Assembly (NCBI GenBank): GCA_031254445.1
Contig: JAIRUL010000210.1
Coordinates: forward strand, 1 to 12,322
Reading direction: 5' to 3'
Source of the DNA: Chitinispirillales bacterium
Lineage (GTDB): Bacteria > Fibrobacterota > Chitinivibrionia > Chitinivibrionales > Chitinispirillaceae
Length of the DNA stretch: 12,322 nt
In this document: positions 7,388-12,322 of the stretch, one piece after another
Layout: every line of letters begins with the position of its first letter
Position numbering within the stretch: position 1 is the first letter of the stretch
The notes under the pieces: generated by a model
Seen by the model: only the letters and a program-made list of their open reading frames with translations
The model's database searches: none
What the model was told of the DNA's origin: nothing
Position numbers and translations under genes: made by a program

Positions 7388-8286
7388 GTAGTTTTACCAT
7401 CTTTCTTGATTAACATCTGTGCACTTGAGCAGTTACTAGGTGGGTTATACATTGCCATTGAATTAGTTTTGAAAAAAAGTGTATTGTTCTCAAATTTATG
7501 ACCATAGGCATAAGTGTGTGGCTGTGAATCGTTATGAAAATAACCAAAATCCATAATAAACCGTCCTTTATGTAAGCACTCGAATAGCTTATTAAAATAT
7601 TCTCTACAACCACTAGGGTATGTTGTAGAAAGATTTATGTCATTTAAGACGATGTAAGAATGTTCTCTCATGTTATTGTTTGCAAATGTAGCTAACTTGC
7701 AAAGAAATTCATTTATAGCGGATGGCTCTGTGTTTTTGCCCATATCTGAAAAAAAGTATTGAAAAGTAACAATATCTGGAATCCACGTTGTCTCTACTAA
7801 ATCATTTATTATCTCGCAGGCATCTCGGTATTCAAACGTAATATCAGTGCTTTGATTTTTTATTCTCATTATATCAGCATGAACCTTATTCCAAACGTTA
7901 GATGTGTTGTAATCAATCCCACGAAAACTTATGCTGCTATATGAGAATTTTTTTGTATGCCTCAAGAAATCTAATGCTAATAGGTCAGTGCATGGCCCAC
8001 AACCGAAAGAAAGTACGTTAAGATGTTCAGAGCGTTTAAGTAAATCGCTTAATTGATCGAAAGCATAGATAAGCTCTGACGTATATTTATACGTATATTT
8101 ACACACATAATAATCTGCCATATGCACACAATCATATTTTTTTTGTGGTGAGTCTTCGGTCGGAAAATGAATCGAGTGTAAACAACTCTCACATCCATTA
8201 TTAATGCCATCATTTGGACAAGGTTTCCCATGTCGATTATTTTTTAAACGCTGGTCGCAAGCAATAAGAAGATTTTCAATTATCAT
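7384..8286 (-). CDS. Class I methyltransferase-like protein with N-terminal cysteine cluster
   Basis: A 300-residue protein, not assigned to a named family. Residues 91-106 (VLSFGCGPCTDLLALD) look like the glycine-rich motif I of a Rossmann-fold S-adenosylmethionine methyltransferase, and FRGIDYN with D125 like the acidic motif II; YRDACEI about 30 residues later fits the next strand. The first 65 residues carry C10, C23, C32, C35, C53 and C62, with the core C23-x8-C32-x2-C35, suggesting a zinc or iron-sulfur site; this part is followed by YDCVHMADYYVCKY. No signal peptide or membrane helix. Start ATG has AAGGGA 8 bases upstream. It is the first long gene of the AT-rich cassette, overlapping DUF1848 by 4 bases and overlapped by the small ORF by 11. 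Substrate unknown; it could be catalytically inactive. Confidence 0.8.
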   Translation of the reverse strand: MIIENLLIACDQRLKNNRHGKPCPNDGINNGCESCLHSIHFPTEDSPQKKYDCVHMADYYVCKYTYKYTSELIYAFDQLSDLLKRSEHLNVLSFGCGPCTDLLALDFLRHTKKFSYSSISFRGIDYNTSNVWNKVHADIMRIKNQSTDITFEYRDACEIINDLVETTWIPDIVTFQYFFSDMGKNTEPSAINEFLCKLATFANNNMREHSYIVLNDINLSTTYPSGCREYFNKLFECLHKGRFIMDFGYFHNDSQPHTYAYGHKFENNTLFFKTNSMAMYNPPSNCSSAQMLIKKDGKTT

Positions 8287-8404
8287 GACGTGAATCCCTT
8301 ATAGTGTTTGTGCCATGCCACTTCTTCACGACCACACTCACCGGCACTGTTTTCGCTATGCCGATAACGCTTGCCACGATTGTTACATCTTCAAGCCGAA
8401 CCAT
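8276..8404 (-). CDS. Candidate small protein, 42 residues
   Basis: Minus-strand ATG (8402-8404) to TGA (8276-8278), shorter than usual ORF cut-offs. GGAGG (8416-8420) precedes it by 11 bases, the strongest ribosome-binding-like sequence in this block, and its end overlaps the methyltransferase-like gene by 11 bases, so it may be the first gene of that cassette. The peptide begins MVRLEDVTIVASVIGIAKTV, has a hydrophobic stretch at about 7-26, then a basic, polar tail (VKKWHGTNTIRDSRHDN). I do not recognise it. It is in frame with the preceding RelA/SpoT gene, whose TGA is 10 codons upstream of this ATG, so it could instead be a former C-terminal tail or noise. Possible roles (leader peptide, peptide substrate) are speculation. 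Confidence 0.35.
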   Translation of the reverse strand: MVRLEDVTIVASVIGIAKTVPVSVVVKKWHGTNTIRDSRHDN

Positions 8405-8415
8405 GTGTTTTATAT

Positions 8416-8420
8416 CCTCC
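8416..8420 (-). promoter_or_regulatory. Strong Shine-Dalgarno before the 42-codon ORF
   Basis: GGAGG on the minus strand, 15 bases after the RelA/SpoT gene stop and 11 bases before an ATG. It serves no other start nearby (the methyltransferase ATG is 130 bases further), which is the main support for the small ORF being translated. Confidence 0.45.
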
Positions 8421-8434
8421 GTTAGTGATACTTT

Positions 8435-9694
8435 TCACAGCTTCATCCGAGAAATGACTAACTTCCGAAACTCCTTGACGGACACGGAATCCGGCTCCAC
8501 GAGAAGCGCCTTTTCGCAGTATTCGAGCGCCCCCGGGTAGTCGCCGGTGTCGAAGTACACGCCGCTCAGGGCGAATAGGGCGTCTACGTGGAACGGGTTG
8601 ATCTCTATGCAGGATTGCAGCGCCGCTAAAGCGGAGTTGTTGTCGTCTAAGATGCGGCTCACTATCCCCAAATGGTAAAACGCCCTGTTGTTCGTGGGCT
8701 CGCACTTCGCCGCCGCGCGGAAATCGCTCAGGGCGTCGCGGTAGTTCGACTGCGAGAAATATGCTTTCCCCCGGTGTATCAACACCAACGCCCTGATGTA
8801 CGCCGGCACGTCCTGCTCCAATATCTTTGTGTAAATGCGTATGGCAAGCGGGAATTTTTTCTCGTTGTGCGCGTTGAGCGCGCTCAGAAGCAGCTGATCC
8901 TTGTTGTTCGACGCGAGCTCCGGGATATCGCCGTCGAGTTCTTCCCCCGCGCCGATTTTCCCGTTGCCGCCGGCCGGCCCCGCCGGCGCCGCCGCAGTAA
9001 GCCCTGGTTTGATGCCGTCCAGTTGCGCCGTGAACGAATACCGGCGCTTGTTAAGCTCGCAGTGCAGCCGCCGCTGGTAGTCGCGTATCTCCTGAAAAAT
9101 GTCGTCGGAGAGCGATAGGTTGGCGTTCAGCGCCGCCAGCTTCCTCCGCAGCGGCTCGTCCATCGGCGTAATATTGTTGCTGTTCTTGTAAATAAGCTCG
9201 TGCTCCACCTCCGCCCACGCGTCCTGCAAAAACGTCCGCACCTGAACCTCGGCTATCTTCAAATTTAGGTCGGGGAACTGCCCGCGTATGTCCTGCGGAA
9301 TCTCAAGAAGCAAATGCGTAGACGAGTACCCAAACTCCCGAAAGGTGCGCTCGGCCCCCTTGTGCTCGACCTCGTGCACCGCAAACGCGTCGCGCAGGCA
9401 AATCTCAACGACCTCCACGTCGTCCAAAAACGGGCACACCACGCGCGTCCCCATGATGTCGTGAATAGGAATCGCCTCGCCCGTCCGCCTCTCGCCGGAC
9501 TTGCGCTTGAGCAGCTTCGCATAGTAGGAATCAAAAGCCTTGACGCGGCACTTCATGGTGAAATGCACGCCGGAGTCGCCAAGCGCCGCCTTGAGCCGCG
9601 CCTGAAATACCTCAAGCGCCGCCATGTAGCACGGCAGCAGCGCGGAATATTGCTTAAGCAGCTTCCGGCGGTCGGGGTAAAAAGTTTTGCTCAT
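8435..9694 (-). CDS. RelA/SpoT-type nucleotide pyrophosphokinase domain with C-terminal TPR repeats
   Basis: A 419-residue cytoplasmic protein. Residues about 25-225 form a RelA/SpoT synthetase domain: RVKAFDSYYAKLLKRK (50-65), D79 in DIMGTRVV, GYSSTH with Y123, and E149 in EVQVRTFLQDAWAEVEHELIYK. These match the GTP/ATP-binding and metal residues of (p)ppGpp synthetases, so pyrophosphate transfer to GDP/GTP is plausible. There is no HD hydrolase, TGS or ACT domain, so it is not a long Rel. After a Gly/Ala/Pro linker (about 229-250) about four TPR units follow (NAHNEKKFPLAIRIYTKILE; GKAYFSQSNYRDALSDFRAA; GIVSRILDDNNSALAALQSC; SGVYFDTGDYPGALEYCEKA), probably for partner binding. The ATG overlaps the purC stop (ATGA). 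The true product (pppGpp, another nucleotide, or a modified RNA) cannot be read from sequence. Confidence 0.9.
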   Translation of the reverse strand: MSKTFYPDRRKLLKQYSALLPCYMAALEVFQARLKAALGDSGVHFTMKCRVKAFDSYYAKLLKRKSGERRTGEAIPIHDIMGTRVVCPFLDDVEVVEICLRDAFAVHEVEHKGAERTFREFGYSSTHLLLEIPQDIRGQFPDLNLKIAEVQVRTFLQDAWAEVEHELIYKNSNNITPMDEPLRRKLAALNANLSLSDDIFQEIRDYQRRLHCELNKRRYSFTAQLDGIKPGLTAAAPAGPAGGNGKIGAGEELDGDIPELASNNKDQLLLSALNAHNEKKFPLAIRIYTKILEQDVPAYIRALVLIHRGKAYFSQSNYRDALSDFRAAAKCEPTNNRAFYHLGIVSRILDDNNSALAALQSCIEINPFHVDALFALSGVYFDTGDYPGALEYCEKALLVEPDSVSVKEFRKLVISRMKL

Positions 9695-10416
9695 GTCAAC
9701 ATCAGTTTCTCAAGCTGCAAAGGTTCAATGTACACGCCGCCCTTGTAGGCCCGCATGTTGCCGCCGGATATTTCGTCTATAAGGGCAATCTCATTGCCCG
9801 GTTTGACCCGCCCAAATTCAAACTTAATATCGTAAAGCTCAAGCCCCTTCTCCGCAAGTTTTTCCTTTATGATGGAGCCGATTTTCTTGGTCATATCATT
9901 AAGCGTTTCGTACTCGCCCTTAGACAAAATCCCAAGCATCTCAAGCGCGTCGCCGCTTATTGGCGGGTCGCCGCGCCCGTCGTCCTTTATCGTAACCTCC
10001 ACAAAGGCGTCGAGAGGCACGCCCTCCGCGACGTACGCCCCGTAGCGGCGCAAAAAACTCCCGGCGGCGCGGTAGCGGCAAATCACCTCAAGCCCCTTGC
10101 CGAACACCGCCGCCGGTTTCACCACCATGGCCGCCGCGCCGATGTCCGCCGAAACGTAGTGCGTGGGGATGCCCGCCGCGCCTACCGCCTCGAAAAACAT
10201 TTGCGTAAGCCGCAGCCCCGCGCGGCCCGCGCCGTCTATGGTCAACCCGACGGCGTTCGACCCCGGGTCGAAAACGCCGTTTTCGCCGGTTGCGTCGTCC
10301 TTGAACTTTAGGAGGTAGTTCCCGTCGGGGAGCTCGTAGACGTCCTTGGTCTTGCCGGTGTAAATGAGCTTTCCTTTTTCTATTGCAGAGCCTCGCTTTC
10401 GGTTTTTCAGGCGCAA
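9691..10416 (-). CDS. purC: Phosphoribosylaminoimidazole-succinocarboxamide (SAICAR) synthase
   Basis: Purine biosynthesis: ATP-dependent ligation of aspartate to CAIR, giving SAICAR. Recognised from KGKLIYTGKTKDVYELPDGN near the N-terminus, then KFKDDATGENGVFDPG, AGRAGLRLTQMFFEA, VICRYRAAGSFLRRYG (the nucleotide/CAIR region), and the C-terminal LYDIKFEFG...IALIDEISGGNMR. This is the subtype seen in spirochaetes and clostridia. The coordinates use a TTG start (241 residues), but no Shine-Dalgarno precedes it and the first 11 residues exceed the family. ATA at 10381-10383 falls where the family has its initiator Met (before EKGKLIY) and has GAGG 7 bases upstream, so AUA initiation giving 230 residues is a real alternative. 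The stop overlaps the RelA/SpoT-TPR start by 4 bases. A likely promoter lies just upstream. Confidence 0.93.
   Translation of the reverse strand: MRLKNRKRGSAIEKGKLIYTGKTKDVYELPDGNYLLKFKDDATGENGVFDPGSNAVGLTIDGAGRAGLRLTQMFFEAVGAAGIPTHYVSADIGAAAMVVKPAAVFGKGLEVICRYRAAGSFLRRYGAYVAEGVPLDAFVEVTIKDDGRGDPPISGDALEMLGILSKGEYETLNDMTKKIGSIIKEKLAEKGLELYDIKFEFGRVKPGNEIALIDEISGGNMRAYKGGVYIEPLQLEKLMLT
10391..10394 (-). promoter_or_regulatory. purC: Shine-Dalgarno pointing to an ATA start of purC
   Basis: GAGG on the minus strand, 7 bases before ATA (10381-10383), the codon aligned with the usual initiator Met of PurC. No such site precedes the TTG at 10416. Confidence 0.4.
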
Positions 10417-10443
10417 TGGCAGCGGTATTTAGAAGTAGTGAAG

Positions 10444-10470
10444 ATAATATTTGGCGCGGGGGGTAGTCAA
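10444..10470 (-). promoter_or_regulatory. Candidate sigma-70 promoter for purC and downstream genes
   Basis: Minus strand: -35 TTGACT (10465-10470), 15-base spacer, -10 TATTAT (10444-10449); each hexamer matches consensus at 5 of 6, though the spacer is short. It lies in the 122-base gap between rimO and purC and would give a leader of about 20 bases to TTG or 54 to ATA. I see no T-run terminator for rimO in this gap and no recognisable purine riboswitch. Confidence 0.4.
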
Positions 10471-10538
10471 ATTGTATTGGCCTAATATTCTTTTGCGCCC
10501 ACCGCCTGCCATATCAACATCAACCCCGGCGCCGAAAC

Positions 10539-11894
10539 CTATGCGTAAAGGTCGTAATCGCTCGCCCCGATAATTTTCACCGTCGTTATCCGCCCGGCCT
10601 CAAAGTCCCCCGACGACACGAACACCCGCCCGTCCACCTCCGGCGCGTCGGCGCGCGTCCTAGCTTCGTAGTTGAAGTCGGGGTCGTCGCTTATGCGGTC
10701 AATTATTACCTCAGTGTCAATGCCCACTTTCGCCTCCAAAATTTCCCGGCTGATTTCTTGCTGTATTGACATCAACTCGTCGCAGCGCCTTTGGACGGTA
10801 TTGGCTTTTGGGCGCGGGCGCATGGCGTAGGCTTGCGTGCCCTCTTCGGGGGAGAAAGGGAAGACGCCTAACTTGTCGAATTTGGCGAATTGTATGAAAT
10901 TTTTTAGCTCGCCGAACTCTTTTTCCGTCTCGCCGGGAAAGCCGATGATAAAAGAGGTTCGCAGCGCTGCGCCGCCTACGGCGGTTCTTATTCGCTCTAT
11001 CAGCTTGTAGATGCCTCGCGATAGGGGGGACCTGTTCATTGACGCGAGGATAGCGTCGGATATGTGCTGCAGGGGTATGTCGAAGTAGCGGCAGAGGCGT
11101 GGTTCGGCGGCGATTAGCGATAGTAAGCCGTCGCTCACAAACTGCGGATGGAGGTACATCATCCTTATCCACGGGAAATCCGTGCTTTTGAGCAGCGATT
11201 CTAGCAATTTGACCAAGTTAGCGCCGATGTCCCTGCCGTAAAAAGAGGTGTCTTGGGCTACTAAAATCAGCTCCCTCGCCCCTTGCCCGTAAAGCCAATC
11301 GGCCTCTTGTATTATGCTGTCTACGCTCCGGCTTTTGAATTTCCCGCGGATGGACGGGATGACGCAGAACGAGCATTTGTGGGAGCATCCCTCGGCGATT
11401 TTTATGTGCTGCGTTGACAGCGGTTCGCTTAGAACCCGCTTGAATCCTACGTTATCGCCGGTATCATCCCCCAAACCGCCTTGCATTGATGGCGAAACCG
11501 CTCCGCCGTCCCCAAGGCCGTCCCGTATAAGCGACGATAATATTTCCCCCCAGTCATCCACCCCCGCCCAAACGTCAACCTCCGGGAATTCTTTCTTAAC
11601 CGCGCCGCGGTAACGCTCGGAGAAACAGCCGCTAACGATTAACGCCTTGCAGCGCCCCGACTTCTTCAGCCCGCCCATTTCCAAGACGGTGTCGATGGCC
11701 TCTTCTTTGGCCTCTTTTATGAACGCGCACGTGTTTACTATTATTATGTCGGCGAGGGAAGCGTCGCTAGCGACCGAGAACCCATTAGACGCGAAGAGCG
11801 CGAGTATGCGCTCCCCGTCGATTAGGTTCTTGCTGCATCCTAAATTTTGTATGGCGACAGATTTTTGCGCGGCGGCCGTGTTTTTTCGGCTCAC
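10539..11894 (-). CDS. rimO: Ribosomal protein uS12 (S12) methylthiotransferase RimO
   Basis: Radical-SAM enzyme that adds a methylthio group to the conserved aspartate of ribosomal protein S12. From the GTG start it has 451 residues. The N-terminal UPF0004 domain holds the second-cluster cysteines C20 (LGCSKN), C56 (NTCAF) and C90 (SGCFSERY). The radical-SAM motif is C170-SHK-C174-SF-C177. RimO-type rather than MiaB-type blocks follow: VAQDTSFYG, MYLHPQFVSDG, FDIPLQHISD, TSFIIGFPGETE and FPFSPEEGTQA; a TRAM-like domain ends the protein. A Gly/Asp-rich insertion of about 25 residues (about 125-150) separates the first two domains. I chose GTG at 11894 because it overlaps the SPOR gene stop (GTGA), as at other junctions here; TTG at 11912 is an in-frame alternative adding 6 residues with GAGG only 1 base away. 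Confidence 0.95.
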   Translation of the reverse strand: MSRKNTAAAQKSVAIQNLGCSKNLIDGERILALFASNGFSVASDASLADIIIVNTCAFIKEAKEEAIDTVLEMGGLKKSGRCKALIVSGCFSERYRGAVKKEFPEVDVWAGVDDWGEILSSLIRDGLGDGGAVSPSMQGGLGDDTGDNVGFKRVLSEPLSTQHIKIAEGCSHKCSFCVIPSIRGKFKSRSVDSIIQEADWLYGQGARELILVAQDTSFYGRDIGANLVKLLESLLKSTDFPWIRMMYLHPQFVSDGLLSLIAAEPRLCRYFDIPLQHISDAILASMNRSPLSRGIYKLIERIRTAVGGAALRTSFIIGFPGETEKEFGELKNFIQFAKFDKLGVFPFSPEEGTQAYAMRPRPKANTVQRRCDELMSIQQEISREILEAKVGIDTEVIIDRISDDPDFNYEARTRADAPEVDGRVFVSSGDFEAGRITTVKIIGASDYDLYA

Positions 11895-12322
11895 CAGTCG
11901 TCCGAACCCCAATCCTCAGCGCCCCAATCCCTCTGCGGCTGCGCCGCTGGCTGGGTTGCCTGTTGGGGCTGTAACCCCGGCGGCGGAGGCGGCGGCGGGG
12001 GGGGGGGCGGAGGCGGCGCGGGCTGCTGCGCCGTTGCGGGCGCGGGCGCCGGTTGTTGATGTTGCTGAGCGGGGGCGGGGGGGGCGGCCTGATACTGATT
12101 GTACTGCTGCTGCCCGCCCGAGCCGAATCCGGCGCCGTCTATGCCGACGTTATCATTGGCCTTCCTGTCTATCCAGTACTCGTACCCGGCGGACGCAAGC
12201 GTGCCCTCGGCGAAAGCTTTGGCCTCCGTCATGTTGTCGAACGTGCCTATGCGGACGCGGAAGTACGTGCCCATCAGCTCCGGCGTCGGGTTTTGGACTG
12301 TGGCCACGTAGGCGGGGTAGCC
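11891..12322 (-). CDS. SPOR-domain protein with proline/glutamine-rich tail (5' end beyond window)
   Basis: 143 codons are visible and the frame stays open to the right edge. The visible N-terminal part, GYPAYVATV then GTYFRVRIGTFDNMTEAKAF and AGYEYWIDRK, matches a SPOR domain, which binds glycan strands lacking stem peptides at division sites in the periplasm; a signal or membrane anchor would lie upstream, outside the window. Unusually, the SPOR domain is followed by a low-complexity tail of about 80 residues: QQQYNQYQ, Pro/Ala/Gln repeats, 13 consecutive prolines, and an acidic Trp-rich end DWGAEDWGSDDW. The GTG at 12305-12307 is not a credible start because the domain begins before it. 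The stop overlaps rimO by 4 bases. An 11-base C tract on the coding strand could make the frame unstable. Confidence 0.8.
   Translation of the reverse strand, partial: GYPAYVATVQNPTPELMGTYFRVRIGTFDNMTEAKAFAEGTLASAGYEYWIDRKANDNVGIDGAGFGSGGQQQYNQYQAAPPAPAQQHQQPAPAPATAQQPAPPPPPPPPPPPPPGLQPQQATQPAAQPQRDWGAEDWGSDDW
11997..12007. repeat. Homopolymer of 11 G (C on the coding strand) inside the SPOR gene
   Basis: Eleven consecutive G on the plus strand, within the 13-proline run of the SPOR-domain protein. Gain or loss of one base would replace the acidic Trp tail and disturb the stop that overlaps the rimO start. It may be a slippage site or a place where assemblies err. Confidence 0.7.

Larger units (their letters stand above)
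6443..8404 (-). other. AT-rich cassette, probably horizontally acquired
   Basis: Composition changes sharply between lpxI and the RelA/SpoT gene: sampled 60-base lines inside have about 27-48% GC (for example 16 of 60 at 7441), against about 60-65% outside. The block holds two long genes plus a small ORF, all minus strand, and ends in its own hairpin terminator. No integrase, transposase, tRNA or clear terminal repeats are visible, so the mechanism of entry is unknown. The small ORF part (about 50% GC) is intermediate. Confidence 0.7.

Noticed and set aside
6371..8323. 8-base direct repeat TGCCACTT at 6371-6378 and 8316-8323, near both ends of the AT-rich block.
   Set aside because: Too short; a match of this size is expected fairly often between two regions of 100-150 bases, and the right copy lies inside the small ORF. 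Not enough to call a target-site duplication.
8276..9694. RelA/SpoT gene plus small ORF as a toxSAS-type toxin-antitoxin pair.
   Set aside because: The synthetase is fused to TPRs and coupled to purC, unlike compact toxSAS genes, and the 42-residue ORF resembles no antitoxin I know.
1..12322. tRNA, rRNA, CRISPR arrays, integrases or transposases.
   Set aside because: I read both strands for these and saw no repeat-spacer pattern, no cloverleaf with CCA end and no recombinase motifs.

Overview
The window comes from a GC-rich (mostly about 55-65% by hand count of sampled lines) diderm bacterium. LpxI (lipid A), an MltD-type murein transglycosylase and a SPOR-domain protein all imply an outer membrane and periplasm. 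The PurC subtype, the RelA/SpoT-TPR protein and the large hybrid kinase fit poorly sampled anaerobic, gut-type lineages (spirochaete, Fibrobacterota, Elusimicrobia-like), but I cannot fix the phylum. Almost everything is on the minus strand; only lpxI reads forward.

Reading the minus strand from the right: a SPOR-domain protein (cut by the right edge) overlaps rimO by 4 bases. After a 122-base gap with a plausible promoter comes purC, which overlaps a RelA/SpoT-synthetase-TPR gene by 4 bases. A second block follows: a 42-codon ORF with a strong ribosome-binding site, then a class I methyltransferase-like gene, then a DUF1848 gene overlapping it by 4 bases, then a hairpin terminator. This block (about 6.44-8.4 kb) is strikingly AT-rich, with sampled lines down to about 27% GC, and looks horizontally acquired.

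lpxI lies on the plus strand between this cassette and a divergent signalling operon: a 1007-residue hybrid histidine kinase (sensor-HAMP-PAS-HisKA-ATPase-REC-HPt) overlaps, by ATGA, a REC-GGDEF diguanylate cyclase. The domains form a complete phosphorelay (H425 to D730 to H871 to D59 of the partner) that should control c-di-GMP. Downstream in the same direction is an MltD-like lytic transglycosylase that begins with TTG and runs off the left edge.

The most interesting region is the AT-rich cassette: a small ORF, a methyltransferase-fold protein with an N-terminal cysteine cluster, and a DUF1848 protein whose CX3CX2C radical-SAM-like motif sits at its C-terminus. Secondary points are the coupling of purC to an alarmone-synthetase-like gene, a possible ATA start for purC, and an 11-base homopolymer in the polyproline tract of the SPOR gene.
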